A DNA stretch of 64,000 nt from 40CM-4-69-5 sp036556905 (GCA_036556905.1 DATBIM010000092.1:11052-75051); one strand, 5' to 3'. Counted from the stretch's first letter, positions 1 through 8,135 are shown. The notes: a model not told the origin generated them from the sequence alone. Program-made: numbers and translations.

Positions 1-2
1 CC

Positions 3-401
3 GGCGAAGTGACGAACCTGAAGGTCACGGAGCGGGTGGAACAGGGCTCCGGGCGCGTCGTCTCCCCGGCCAAGCTCACCGCGCTCCTCACGCTGAGGAA
101 TAGCTCGGAGAATCAGACCGTCCGCCTCGTCGCCGGGACGATCAAGTACATCGATGCCCAGGGGCAGCCAATCAAGCTCGAGGACACCAGGACCGCCCCG
201 GCCCTCACCTTGACGACGTATGGCAGCAGCGACCGGCTCGACCCCGGGCAGGAAGCCATCCAGTCACTGGATATAGATTTCCCCGCCGAGGCGCTGAAGG
301 CGCAGAAGCTGAAGGAGATTCGCCTGGAGCTCGCGTACATCCCGTCGCCCTACCGTCAGGAAACGGTCAACTTCACCGTGGCCATTGGCGAGGGCAAGTA
401 A
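3..401 (+). CDS. Hypothetical protein, C-terminal part only
   Basis: The frame is open back to the window edge, so the GTG at 9 is probably an internal valine and the true start lies outside. About 130 residues are visible. They look like one beta-sandwich domain of the kind found in secreted or envelope proteins (alternating hydrophobic strands, a central LTLRNSSENQTV stretch, a terminal strand ending FTVAIGEGK). No signal peptide can be judged because the N-terminus is missing. A strong hairpin follows the stop codon within 10 bp, so this is the last gene of its transcript. The function is not recognised. Confidence 0.6.
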   Translation, partial: GEVTNLKVTERVEQGSGRVVSPAKLTALLTLRNSSENQTVRLVAGTIKYIDAQGQPIKLEDTRTAPALTLTTYGSSDRLDPGQEAIQSLDIDFPAEALKAQKLKEIRLELAYIPSPYRQETVNFTVAIGEGK

Positions 402-407
402 GCTTTG

Positions 408-436
408 GGAGGTGGCTCCCTTCTGGAGTCACCTCC
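408..436 (+). terminator. Intrinsic-terminator-like hairpin
   Basis: Two 12-base arms (408-419 and 425-436) pair in 11 Watson-Crick pairs plus one G-T pair around a 5-base loop. It starts 7 bases after the stop codon of the preceding gene. There is no clear T tract, as is common in high-GC genomes. Confidence 0.6.
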
Positions 437-457
437 TGGAAGTCACCTCCGACCCTA

Positions 458-479
458 GGCCCCACCGCGGTCCGGGGCC
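458..479. terminator. Short inverted repeat at the 3' end of the KaiC-like gene
   Basis: GGCCCC and GGGGCC arms are separated by 10 bases, which themselves contain CCGCGG. It lies 7 bases past the stop codon of the reverse-strand KaiC-like gene and could end its transcript. No T tract is seen on either side, so this is tentative. Confidence 0.35.
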
Positions 480-485
480 AGCGGT

Positions 486-2003
486 TCAAGGGTCCGTGCG
501 GCCCACCTGCTGACCACGCCGTTCGGGCGCGCGAGAGATGAGCCCGAGGTAGCCGGCGAAGGGCACGACCGGGAGCGCTCCGGTCAGCGGCCGCGGAAGC
601 ACCCTCATGCCCTGGCCGTTCACGATCTCGCACTCGTGGGTCGTTCGGCTCGTCGGCATGGCCCGCATCTTGGCGACCGTCAACGCGTGCCGGAAGGTGT
701 CGCCCAGCTCGACCCAGTTCATCAAGATGATGTTGTCCACCAGTGAGCTGACCTTGAACTCCCCCATCATCGACGACATGCCGAGCATCTCGGGGTTCTC
801 GTGGTTGTAGACCGTGGTGACCTGGTGTTCCTTCATCAGCGCGACGATGGCATGGAAGAAGTCGCGGAAACCGCGCTCGGCGACGCCCAGGCTCGACCCG
901 TAGGTTGACAGGCTGTCGATCACCGCCCGTTGGGGCTTGAAGCTCTCGACGATCGCCTCGATCTGGGCGAAATGGCGGTCGATCTCCATCTCCTGGGGTG
1001 GCTCGTACCACAGATGCACCAGGCCCTTATCGATGAGTGCCTGAAAATCAATTCCGATGCTATGGGCGTTGCGGAGGACCTGGGCCGGCGGCTCGTCCAG
1101 GGTGATCATGAGGCAGCGCTCGCCGCGCCGGGCCCCTTCGGCGATGAACTGCAGGGACATGACGCTCTTGCCCGCGCCCGAGATCCCGACGACGAGCGTC
1201 GTGCTCGCCACGAAATACCCGCCGTTCACCAGCTCGTCGAGGCCGGGGATGCCCGTGGTGACCCGCGAGGTGGGGTCGAACGCGGCGCCCCTTTCGCGTT
1301 GCGAACTGCGGGGCGCCTGGACCCGCCGATAGACCTCGAGCCCATGACCGTTGACGATCCGGAACGAGTGACGTCCCAGGGCATACTCGTGGCCGCGCGA
1401 CTTCACGACCTCGACTGACCGGAGCACGGCACGCTGGACCGGCTCGATGCTGAGTTTCAGGATGGTGTCGGCGACGAACTCCTCGGGCGCTCGGGCCGTC
1501 GCGGGATGGTCAAACGTCGACTCCAGTGCCAGCATCGCCGTCAGGTTCTCGCGGTGCAGTCCCTCGGCCAAGAGATGGAACGCCTCGCGAGGCTCCCCGC
1601 CATTGGGCTCGGCCAGCCGGACGAGGCCATCGACGAAGAGCCTCCGTGCACCAATTTCTGCGGCCTCGGCAAGGAGCACGCTGTCGGCTCGCAACAGCTC
1701 CTGCTGAAAAGCCTGCCGCGTCGTGAAGACGATCTTCAATCGCCTCTCACGCTCGAGCTCGCGCAAGTCCCAGCCAAAGAGCGCCGCGTCGCGAATGAGC
1801 TTGTCGGGGGCCACTTCGAACAGGATGATCATTCCCGGCTCGTTGAACTCGCGAGCACCGCGATACACGAACTCGACCCCCAGCGTGGTTTTCCCCGTTC
1901 CCGCCGTGCCCGCCACCAGGATGATGTTGCCCCGGGGAATGCCACCGAAGAGAATCTCATCGAGCCCCTTGATTCCTGTCTTGACCAGGTCTGGTTCAGG
2001 CAT
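486..2003 (-). CDS. KaiC-like double RecA-fold ATPase
   Basis: A 505-residue protein with two tandem KaiC/RadA-type ATPase domains, about residues 5-230 and 245-475. Each has a Walker A motif: GTAGTGKTT at 32-40 and GISGAGKS at 273-280. Walker B-type aspartates lie at D125 (FVDG) and D363 (VIDS). KaiC proteins are hexameric ATPases; outside cyanobacteria they act in signalling or stress pathways rather than as a clock. In cyanobacterial KaiC a glutamate pair follows the Walker A strand. Here the first domain has E63-V64 and the second D303-E304, so hydrolysis in domain 1 may be weakened (inference). No KaiA or KaiB is nearby. The gene starts 9 bp after a winged-helix protein on the same strand, so the two are probably co-transcribed. 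Confidence 0.88.
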   Translation of the reverse strand: MPEPDLVKTGIKGLDEILFGGIPRGNIILVAGTAGTGKTTLGVEFVYRGAREFNEPGMIILFEVAPDKLIRDAALFGWDLRELERERRLKIVFTTRQAFQQELLRADSVLLAEAAEIGARRLFVDGLVRLAEPNGGEPREAFHLLAEGLHRENLTAMLALESTFDHPATARAPEEFVADTILKLSIEPVQRAVLRSVEVVKSRGHEYALGRHSFRIVNGHGLEVYRRVQAPRSSQRERGAAFDPTSRVTTGIPGLDELVNGGYFVASTTLVVGISGAGKSVMSLQFIAEGARRGERCLMITLDEPPAQVLRNAHSIGIDFQALIDKGLVHLWYEPPQEMEIDRHFAQIEAIVESFKPQRAVIDSLSTYGSSLGVAERGFRDFFHAIVALMKEHQVTTVYNHENPEMLGMSSMMGEFKVSSLVDNIILMNWVELGDTFRHALTVAKMRAMPTSRTTHECEIVNGQGMRVLPRPLTGALPVVPFAGYLGLISRAPERRGQQVGRTDP

Positions 2004-2012
2004 GCGACACCT

Positions 2013-2423
2013 CTAGCCTCCGTGGAAATGCTCGAGCGTTCGCGATGGTTCGGCTTCGGGGCCAGCCGAGGGTCGTGACGACTGTCGTTGCTTGAGAGCG
2101 TGGATGACCGCCAACCGGCCGTCTCGGGTCGCGGCGAATCGCAGGAGCGACGAAAGCCAGCCGCCAAGAGTGCTGCCCGGCGTGAGAACGTAGAGCCGCG
2201 CGGGGTGAGTGGAATCCGGGGACCGGCGCAGGAGTCGGGCGGTGATCAGGACCTCGAGCGATTGCACGACTTGGGGGCGGTCATACCCAACGTATGCGGC
2301 CAGGCGTTCGCTGATGAGAAAGGCCCGGGGGTGACGATAGAAGAAGAGCAGCAAATCGAGATCGCACGGGTCCTTCAGGCATTCGAAGCGGTCGAGGAGA
2401 ACCCGGAGTTTTTTTGGCGCCAT
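2013..2423 (-). CDS. Winged-helix protein upstream of the KaiC-like gene
   Basis: A 136-residue protein if started at the ATG at 2423 (MAPKKLRVLL). A TTG at 2480 would add 19 less convincing residues. Residues 15-75 form a helix-turn-helix-like unit: a helical segment (DPCDLDLLLFFYRHP), then ERLAAYVGYDRPQVVQSLEVL as the putative HTH, then a wing (ARLLRRSPDS...ARLYVL). The C-terminus is basic and probably disordered. Small winged-helix proteins often precede KaiC-like ATPases in non-cyanobacterial genomes and are presumed to control them or receive their signal; that link is inferred here from order and spacing only. Confidence 0.7.
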   Translation of the reverse strand: MAPKKLRVLLDRFECLKDPCDLDLLLFFYRHPRAFLISERLAAYVGYDRPQVVQSLEVLITARLLRRSPDSTHPARLYVLTPGSTLGGWLSSLLRFAATRDGRLAVIHALKQRQSSRPSAGPEAEPSRTLEHFHGG

Positions 2424-2490
2424 CCGCTTTGATGTCACGAGACGAGTCAGTCGTATGCTCGCCTTCCCGCGGGAGGGCAAGGTTGTGCGG

Positions 2491-2736
2491 CTAGCCCTTC
2501 GCGAGCTTCTCCACCGCCTTCTTCGGCATCGTCTGCAACTGCGACAGCAGGGTCTTCACCTTCCGCTCAGACGCGTGATCGGCCAAGATGAGCTTCTTCG
2601 ACTTGGTTCCCACGATATAGGCCACCCAGTCGTCCAGGTTCGGCGTGCCCCGCCAGGCAATGGTGAGGCCGCTGAGCCGCATACGGCGGCGTCCCTCGGC
2701 TTTTGTCAGTGGCCTCCGAATCGCTCCCATGGGCAT
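2491..2736 (-). CDS. Small hypothetical protein
   Basis: 81 residues from the ATG at 2736, chosen because GTGAGG lies 3 bases upstream; a GTG at 2760 is possible. The protein is basic, with one short compact segment (LSGLTIAWRGTPNLDDWVAYIVG) followed by a lysine-rich helix. No transmembrane segment or known motif is visible. It lies upstream of the winged-helix/KaiC pair on the same strand, separated by 67 bp. The function is not recognised. Confidence 0.5.
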   Translation of the reverse strand: MPMGAIRRPLTKAEGRRRMRLSGLTIAWRGTPNLDDWVAYIVGTKSKKLILADHASERKVKTLLSQLQTMPKKAVEKLAKG

Positions 2737-3002
2737 CGTCCTCACACTGTTGATCCCCACCTAGAGTCACCGGGACGGCATTGTCAACGCTTCGTTTGAT
2801 CGCATCAAGTGCGCCTTCATGAGGTCCGAAACGCTGAGGCCCTCATCGAATGAGAGAATTTGCGTGCCGGTGCTCATTGTGGATGACTGGACCGTCTCTT
2901 TTGGCGACTGTCCCTGGGAGGTCGCGTCAAACCGGGCGATTCCGCTATCTGTGAATAATTGTGGAAATGTGGACAACCTGTGGGTGGCCGGCACCAAGTG
3001 TC

Positions 3003-3158
3003 CTATCGAGCTCGTTCGGATTGGGCTCCCTCGTAGGAACGGCTCGGGATGAGCTTGACCCAGGTCTTCGTGGTGAAATTGTACTGGTAGACATCGCCAT
3101 CCACGTCGAGCGCGAAGAGATCGTCTTGCGATGCGCAGATCTGGATGAACTTCGTCAT
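3003..3158 (-). CDS. Small protein resembling one beta-propeller blade
   Basis: 51 residues from the ATG at 3158 (a GTG at 3191 would add 11). The sequence DDLFALDVDGDVYQYN followed by TTKTWVKL is typical of one blade of a Kelch- or tectonin-like propeller. A whole propeller would need four or more blades, so this is either a stand-alone blade that oligomerises or a remnant. It lies just upstream of the GlsB-like gene's reading direction end, on the same strand. The low-GC codons and blade-like pattern make it more credible than a chance frame, but there is no clear ribosome binding site. Confidence 0.45.
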   Translation of the reverse strand: MTKFIQICASQDDLFALDVDGDVYQYNFTTKTWVKLIPSRSYEGAQSERAR

Positions 3159-3196
3159 GTCTACTCTGCCCCCCGGGGGTGTGAGGTTCACGCTTT

Positions 3197-3442
3197 CTAG
3201 GCGTGGACGTACCAGACCTTGCGCTGGGCCACGATCAGGATGGTCGCTCCGAGGAAGGCAATGCCAGCCGTGGCCAGGTTCCCCGCGTTCGGAGCGACAC
3301 CCAGGGCCCAGATCGCGCTGGCAGCGCTGCTTCCGAGGAGGCCGAGGGCAAAGTCCCCGATCAAACCGTAACCGCCATCCTTCATCACGGACCTGGCCAG
3401 CCAGCCGGTCAGGAGCCCTATGAGGATCATGGCGGCGAACAT
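3197..3442 (-). CDS. GlsB/YeaQ/YmgE family stress-response membrane protein
   Basis: 81 residues, almost wholly hydrophobic with three predicted membrane spans: FAAMILIGLLTGWLA, the glycine-rich LIGDFALGLLGSSAASAIW, and ATAGIAFLGATILIVA. The GWLAR motif and the GDFALGLLGS segment are the family hallmark (transglycosylase-associated protein family, an inner-membrane stress protein of unclear biochemical role). The start is supported by AGGAGA 6-7 bases upstream. A good promoter-like sequence lies 41-69 bp upstream in a strikingly AT-rich stretch. Confidence 0.85.
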   Translation of the reverse strand: MFAAMILIGLLTGWLARSVMKDGGYGLIGDFALGLLGSSAASAIWALGVAPNAGNLATAGIAFLGATILIVAQRKVWYVHA

Positions 3443-3482
3443 TTCATCTTCTCCTTCTTCTGCCGAGGCTTCACCTCGTTGA

Positions 3483-3511
3483 CATATAACAAATAATAAC
3501 TTATATTACAA
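3483..3511 (-). promoter_or_regulatory. Sigma70-like promoter of the GlsB-type gene
   Basis: On the minus strand TTGTAA (3511-3506) is followed by a 17-base spacer and TATATG (3488-3483). Each hexamer matches the consensus at 4 of 6 positions with ideal spacing. It sits in a roughly 45-bp block of nearly pure A+T between divergent genes. Confidence 0.55.
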
Positions 3512-3564
3512 GTATAAAATATATAGCGTGAGCCCGCCGGCTGGGGGCCAAGATGGGAGGTGTG

Positions 3565-3897
3565 ATGGTCGCGAGCAAGACGAGAGTCCTGCTTGTCCTT
3601 TCCCAGGACGTCCTGGATCGGGCCCGGGTCTTCGCCGGGAGGGCGACGACTACCCTCAAGCTTCCCGTAAGTCTTCAGATCGTCCTTCGGGCCTTGATTG
3701 AGGAGGGACTGAAATGGGCAGACAACCCGGCCCTTCTTGCCAACGTCGAGGGTCAGGCGAAGGAAGTCCGCCGCATTAGAAGCGCGCCACGGCAGGGGGG
3801 GCGGGCGGAGGTCGAGCGCGACGATCGACGGTCAGGAGGTCGCCGGGGACCGAACAGTCCGGTGCGTCCGCGGCGCCGGACGTCGAGGACGAGTTGA
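3565..3897 (+). CDS. Small hypothetical protein, possibly ribbon-helix-helix-like
   Basis: 110 residues. The ATG at 3565 is preferred over the one at 3553 because GGGAGGTG lies immediately upstream. Residues 5-55 (a short strand VLLVLSQDVLDRARVFAG, then LPVSLQIVLRALIEEGLKWA) recall the beta-alpha-alpha plan of ribbon-helix-helix DNA-binding proteins, but this is not conclusive. The last 40 residues are arginine-rich and low in complexity and may reflect drift past a lost stop. The gene is transcribed away from the GlsB-type gene across the AT-rich spacer. Confidence 0.45.
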   Translation: MVASKTRVLLVLSQDVLDRARVFAGRATTTLKLPVSLQIVLRALIEEGLKWADNPALLANVEGQAKEVRRIRSAPRQGGRAEVERDDRRSGGRRGPNSPVRPRRRTSRTS

Positions 3898-4013
3898 CTC
3901 TGGAGCGCTCGAGTGACCGGGTCGTGGGCGCGGAGGGGACTCGTTCTCGGTGGCGGAGATGGACGGGGAGGAACTGTCCGCCTGATCGGGTGTCGTGTGC
4001 TACCCGAGCCGCC

Positions 4014-5312
4014 TCAACCCCGTCTGTGATGGCGTGAGGGCACGCCGGCAGCAGGCCCTGGCGAGACCGTGGCCAGGGCGGGCCGCTGAGCGGCCGCGCG
4101 ACTCCGCGCGTGCTGAGCGGTCTTCCCGGCCTGGATCGCGGCGATGCGCTCGCCCAACGGTACCTCGAGGCGCTCGGTAGTGCGCGTCGCGTAATCGAAG
4201 TCCGGCAGGGTGACACGCCGGATTCGCGTGCCGACGGCCCGTTCGATCATCCGGAAGTCCGCGTCCTCCGCGGGCGACACGAACGTGATGGCATCGCCCT
4301 CGGCGTCCATGCGCGCCGTCCGGCCCACTCGGTGGATATAGTCTTCCGCCACCTTCGGAACGTCGAAGTTCACCACGTGGGAGAGGTCCGTCACGTCGAT
4401 GCCGCGGGCTGCGATGTCGGTGGCGACCAGGACGCGCACCGTTCCCGCCTTGAAGGCGGCCAGTGCCTGCGTGCGCTGCCCCTGGGTGCGGTTGCCGTGG
4501 ATGCGGGCGGCGGGCACGCCCCGGCGGGCCAGGGCATCGGCCAGGCGGTTGGCCCGGTGCTTGGTGCGGGTGAAGACGAGCATGTTCCGCACATCCGGCT
4601 GGCGCAGGAGGGCGAGCAGGAGGGGAAGCTTCAGCTCCCCGGCCACCGGGTAGGCGGCATGCCGTACGCCGACTGCCGGCGCCGCCGGTCGTTCGACGTC
4701 GATCGTCACCGGATCGTGCAGCAGATCCCGGGCGAGGGTGACGATGGCCGGGGGCAGAGTCGCCGAGAAGAGCAGGGTCTGCCGGGGCGTGGCGGGCAAA
4801 CGCTGGAGAATCCTCCGGATGTCAGGCAGGAACCCCATATCGAGCATGCGGTCGGCTTCGTCGAGAATGAGGGCCTCCAGTCCCTCGAGTCTCGCGTACG
4901 GGTACCGGAGGTGGTCGAGAAGACGGCCAGGGGTCGCGACCAGGATCTCGACGCCCCGGCGGAAGGCCGTCTCCTGTGGTCCCATGGGCACGCCGCCGAA
5001 GACGGCAGCCCCGCCGATGCGGGTGAAGCGGGCGAGTTGGCGGCGGTGCTCGTCGATCTGGGCGGCCAGTTCACGGGTCGGCGCGATGATGAGCGCCCGC
5101 GTGACGCTCCGCTGGCCGCCGAGGAGGCGTTGCAGGAGGGGCAGCAGGAACGCCGCGGTCTTGCCGCTGCCCGTCATGGCACACGCCAGCACGTCGCGTC
5201 CCTGACAGGCCGGCGGAATGGCCGCCCTCTGGATGCGAGTGGGAGTGATGAAGCCGAGGGCATCGAGGCCACGCTCGAGGTCCGGGTGCAGGTGAAAGGA
5301 CGCGAACGACAT
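4014..5312 (-). CDS. DEAD-box ATP-dependent RNA helicase (RhlE-like)
   Basis: 432 residues with the complete DEAD-box motif series: Q motif around 24-28 (TPTRIQ), motif I AMTGSGKT 45-52, Ia PTRELAAQ 78-85, DEAD 151-154, SAT 183-185, and the HRVGRTAR motif VI 327-334. The first 380 residues are the two RecA-like domains; a short basic tail follows. RhlE/CsdA-type helicases unwind RNA in ribosome assembly, mRNA decay and cold adaptation. The gene stands alone, with 190 bp upstream before a divergent gene and GAGGA 9 bases before the ATG. Assignment to the RhlE rather than the SrmB or DbpA subgroup rests on the compact core and lack of a long C-terminal RNA-binding domain. Confidence 0.93.
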   Translation of the reverse strand: MSFASFHLHPDLERGLDALGFITPTRIQRAAIPPACQGRDVLACAMTGSGKTAAFLLPLLQRLLGGQRSVTRALIIAPTRELAAQIDEHRRQLARFTRIGGAAVFGGVPMGPQETAFRRGVEILVATPGRLLDHLRYPYARLEGLEALILDEADRMLDMGFLPDIRRILQRLPATPRQTLLFSATLPPAIVTLARDLLHDPVTIDVERPAAPAVGVRHAAYPVAGELKLPLLLALLRQPDVRNMLVFTRTKHRANRLADALARRGVPAARIHGNRTQGQRTQALAAFKAGTVRVLVATDIAARGIDVTDLSHVVNFDVPKVAEDYIHRVGRTARMDAEGDAITFVSPAEDADFRMIERAVGTRIRRVTLPDFDYATRTTERLEVPLGERIAAIQAGKTAQHARSRAAAQRPALATVSPGPAAGVPSRHHRRG

Positions 5313-5502
5313 AGAGGAGTTCCTCGTGAGGCCCAGCGGGCCCGGTCAGTCTTCCGCGGATCGTCACACGCCCCAGGAAGCGGAAGTAGCCGGGAAACGC
5401 GGTCTGAGAAGGATGAGAGCCCGCGAATGAGCCTGATCGAGCCAGACGACCACGAGTATACGGTCTTGGCGCACTGATTGCGAGAGATTCTGCCTTCAGG
5501 TA

Positions 5503-6225
5503 GTGTCTGCGGTACCGGTGAATCGGGTCCTGCTGAGTGATTCGAGATTCGAGCGCAGCCGCTTGAACAGTCGGGCGCGGGTCATTGCTCTGGTGGTGAT
5601 GTTGCTCCTGCTCGTCGGGCTCTCGTGGTCCTGTCGGCGCAGGGAGGACAAGCCGGCGCCCCGGGCGGCGACACCTCCGGCGCCGACGTCACCCGCCCTG
5701 CCGCCGGCCTCCCCGGTCCCGACGCCCTCGGCGCCGGGGGGCGTGATCACGGCCCCAGCCGCTCCGGCGACGGGACCGGGCTCGGGCGAGTGCTGTGCGA
5801 TCGTGGCCGACCCCGAGCGGAAGGGCCGGCTGGGCCGGCTCGTCGTGAAGTTCCCGGACGGCGCCAACCCCGGCAACACGCGCGTCGACGTCTACCGGCC
5901 GGGAGAGCACACCTCGCTGGCGGGCGGGTACGGCGGCCAGATGCTCGACCTGATGCCCGGCACGTACGAGGTCGAGATCTCCCGAAAACGGGTCTTCGGC
6001 GTGACAGTGCAGCCGGCGCACGACACGCACGTTCGGGTGGGTGTGCTGCGGGTGACGGCGCTGGCCAACACGCGGGTGGATCTGCTCGACGCCACGGATC
6101 AACGCACGCTGACCGGTGGGTTTGGCTCCCAGGAATTCGGCCTCCCGGTGGGCCCGATCCAGATCAAGGTCGCGGGGCAGGCGGAAACAGTCACCATCAG
6201 GGATGGACAGATCACGGAATTCTAG
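5503..6225 (+). CDS. Membrane-anchored or lipoprotein with proline-rich linker and beta domain
   Basis: 240 residues from a GTG start. Residues about 26-44 form one hydrophobic segment (VIALVVMLLLLVGLSW) ending in SCRRR, which is either a lipoprotein cleavage site (weak lipobox, Cys after LSWS) or a membrane anchor. Residues 50-90 are a Pro/Ala linker. Residues 95-240 form repeated beta units: GGYGGQMLDLMPGTYEVEI and GGFGSQEFGLPVGPIQIKV are two copies of one pattern, like peptidase-associated carboxypeptidase-regulatory folds. It is presumably extracytoplasmic. An M48 metalloprotease lipoprotein follows 43 bp later on the same strand. Confidence 0.65.
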   Translation: MSAVPVNRVLLSDSRFERSRLNSRARVIALVVMLLLLVGLSWSCRRREDKPAPRAATPPAPTSPALPPASPVPTPSAPGGVITAPAAPATGPGSGECCAIVADPERKGRLGRLVVKFPDGANPGNTRVDVYRPGEHTSLAGGYGGQMLDLMPGTYEVEISRKRVFGVTVQPAHDTHVRVGVLRVTALANTRVDLLDATDQRTLTGGFGSQEFGLPVGPIQIKVAGQAETVTIRDGQITEF

Positions 6226-6268
6226 AATGCGGCGACGGGTGTGGCGGGATGGGCGGGGGAGGTTGGAG

Positions 6269-7093
6269 ATGCTGGCCCGAACGACGCGTGCGATCGGAGC
6301 GGCCGCACTGGGGGCGCTCGCTCTCACCGGGTGCGCGACGACGACCGAGAAGGGCGCCGTGGGTGTGGAACGCAGCCAGTTCCTGCTCGTGTCTTCCGAG
6401 GAGATGGACAAGAGCGCGGCGATCGCCTATCAGAAAGTCCTTCAACAGGAGAGCGGGAAAGGCAACGTCAACCGCGATCCCCAGCAGGTCGCGCGGGTCC
6501 GTCAGATCGCCACCCGGATCATCCCGCACACCGTCGTGTTTCGGAAGGACGCGCCGGGCTGGAAGTGGGAGGTGAACGTCATCACGTCGCCCCAGATCAA
6601 CGCCTGGTGCATGCCCGGAGGCAAGATCGCCTTCTACACCGGCATCCTCGAGAAGCTCCAGCTCACCGACGCCGAGGCCGCAGCCATCATGGGCCACGAG
6701 ATCGCGCACGCGCTCAGGGAGCACGGGCGCGAGCGCGCCTCGCAGCAGCTCGCCACGAGCCTGGGCGCCGCCGCCGTGGGCGCCGTGCTCGGTATCGGGC
6801 AGGGGGGAGCCGACCTCGCCGGCCTGGTCGGGCAGGTCACGTTCCTGCTCCCGTACTCGCGCCTGCACGAGACCGAGGCCGACCGCATCGGCGTCGAGCT
6901 GGCAGCCCGCGGCGGCTACGACCCCCGGGCGGCGATCGCGCTCTGGCAGAAGATGGCGAAGATTGCGGGCGACGGCGGACCACCGGCGCTGTTGTCGACA
7001 CATCCCTCGAACGAGGATCGGATCAAGGACCTCGGCGTATTCTCGCAGCGGGTGATGCCGCTCTACGAGCAGGCCCAGAAAACCCAGAACTAG
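6269..7093 (+). CDS. M48 family metalloprotease, lipoprotein
   Basis: 274 residues from the ATG at 6269, chosen because GGGAGGTTGGAG sits just upstream and because this start gives a clean lipoprotein signal ending LTGC (Cys22). The zinc site is HEIAH at 143-147, with the third ligand probably E201 in HETEAD. The arrangement matches BepA/LoiP-like periplasmic proteases that degrade misassembled outer-membrane proteins. Unlike BepA it has no C-terminal TPR domain. The SRLHETEADRIG segment includes the histidine that in BepA gates the active site. A perfect hairpin follows 9 bp after the stop. Confidence 0.88.
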   Translation: MLARTTRAIGAAALGALALTGCATTTEKGAVGVERSQFLLVSSEEMDKSAAIAYQKVLQQESGKGNVNRDPQQVARVRQIATRIIPHTVVFRKDAPGWKWEVNVITSPQINAWCMPGGKIAFYTGILEKLQLTDAEAAAIMGHEIAHALREHGRERASQQLATSLGAAAVGAVLGIGQGGADLAGLVGQVTFLLPYSRLHETEADRIGVELAARGGYDPRAAIALWQKMAKIAGDGGPPALLSTHPSNEDRIKDLGVFSQRVMPLYEQAQKTQN

Positions 7094-7102
7094 CCGGCGC
7101 GG

Positions 7103-7124
7103 CGGGGGAACGATGGTTCCCCCG
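7103..7124 (+). terminator. Intrinsic-terminator-like hairpin after the M48 gene
   Basis: Perfect 9-base arms (7103-7111 and 7116-7124) around a GATG tetraloop. There is no T tract. It ends the transcript of the lipoprotein/M48 pair. Confidence 0.6.
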
Positions 7125-7247
7125 AACGTCCACAATCGTGGTACAGTAGTTGCGCCGTCACCCCCGTCTTCATGGCTGACGCATCTGGCGTCGAGACCCC
7201 GGTGACACGTAGCTTGCCTCACCCGCTGCTCCAAGGAGCCCCTCATC

Positions 7248-7517
7248 ATGGCGGTCAAGCTTTTCGTCGGTGGTCTCGCCTTCGGCACATCGTCGGACCG
7301 GTTGCGGGAAACGTTCGCCGCGTCGGGCACCGTCGTGTCAGCGAGTGTCGTCAAGGATCCCGCGGGTCAGTCGCGCGGCTTCGGCTTCGTCGAGATGGAG
7401 ACGACCGAAGGAGCGGCGGCGGCCATCAGCCGCTTGCACGGGAGCGAGCTCGACGGGCGATCCCTCAAGGTGGAATTGTCCCAGAAGAAAGAACGGAGTG
7501 GCGGAGGCGGGCGTTGA
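7248..7517 (+). CDS. RRM-type RNA-binding protein
   Basis: 89 residues comprising one RNA recognition motif: RNP2 LFVGGL at 5-10 and RNP1 SRGFGFVEM at about 42-50, with a short Gly/Arg tail (SGGGGR). Single-RRM proteins of this size (Rbp family, common in cyanobacteria and several other phyla) bind single-stranded RNA and often respond to cold. AAGGAG lies about 10 bases before the ATG. The stop codon overlaps a possible TTG start of the next gene. Confidence 0.93.
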   Translation: MAVKLFVGGLAFGTSSDRLRETFAASGTVVSASVVKDPAGQSRGFGFVEMETTEGAAAAISRLHGSELDGRSLKVELSQKKERSGGGGR

Positions 7518-7813
7518 GCGTCACACGGCGGGTGGTTCGACCGATCGTTACGACCAAAGCGCCGCCACCAGGCCCTTCCTCGGACGAGATCACATACAAG
7601 GGTTACCGAATCGAGCCGGAGTCGTACTCCGTCAACAGGATGGCGTGGTCGCCGCGAGTGGTCGTGTCGGTACGGACTGACGAGGGCTGGACGCGGGGGA
7701 CACCTCTCTACTCGCCCACCGCGGTGCGGTTTCCAACGCGGGACGAAGCTGACCGCCGCGCGCTCGAGGTCGCGAAGGAGTGGATCGACACCGCGGCCCA
7801 CCGGGGGCGCTGA
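7514..7813 (+). CDS. Small conserved-looking hypothetical protein coupled to the RRM gene
   Basis: Up to 99 residues from a TTG at 7514 that overlaps the RRM stop codon; a GTG at 7532 would give 93. The core pattern YKGYRIEPESY...WSPRVVVSVRTDEGW then a helix (RDEADRRALEVAKEWID) looks like a small alpha/beta domain of hypothetical proteins in which a C-terminal helix packs on a sheet. No catalytic residues are evident. Tight coupling suggests co-translation with the RNA-binding protein. The function is not recognised. Confidence 0.6.
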   Translation: MSVTRRVVRPIVTTKAPPPGPSSDEITYKGYRIEPESYSVNRMAWSPRVVVSVRTDEGWTRGTPLYSPTAVRFPTRDEADRRALEVAKEWIDTAAHRGR

Positions 7814-8135
7814 GCGGTCAAGGCTCGCCAACGGGCTGGCGGCAGCCCCTTGCGCCGCCGGAAGGCCCCGGTGAAGGCCGACGTCGGTAGCAGCCTCTCG
7901 GGTGCACGTGGTGGACCGACGCCATTGTCGCCGCGGCGATTCGCCGCGATCTTACCCTACGCCCTCCTCGTGCCGATCGTGGGCCGTCCGTTGCCCTGAT
8001 CTAGCTCGGCGCAGTTCACCGTGGCCACTGAGCCGTCGCTGGATGCCCTGATGCCAGGGTCCCAGCTCGTTGGACAGCTCATCGCCTCTCGGGTACGCTC
8101 GGCCTCCCCCGCCGGGGGCGGGAGAGGTGTAGGCC
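7814..8135. other. Intergenic stretch without a recognisable gene
   Basis: 322 bp. It contains a perfect inverted repeat at 7932-7948 (8-base arms CGCGGCGA and TCGCCGCG, one central base) and a weaker CGCCA/TGGCG pair at 7826-7841, either of which could end the upstream transcript. Its last 20 bases hold a purine-rich ribosome binding site (GGGAGAGGTG) for the next gene. Open frames here lack coding character. Confidence 0.5.

Noticed and set aside
5625..6575. Long alternative-frame protein rich in Arg, Gly and Ala over the lipoprotein and M48 genes
   Set aside because: It is an out-of-frame shadow of two well-supported genes; its composition is typical of GC-rich antisense or shifted frames.
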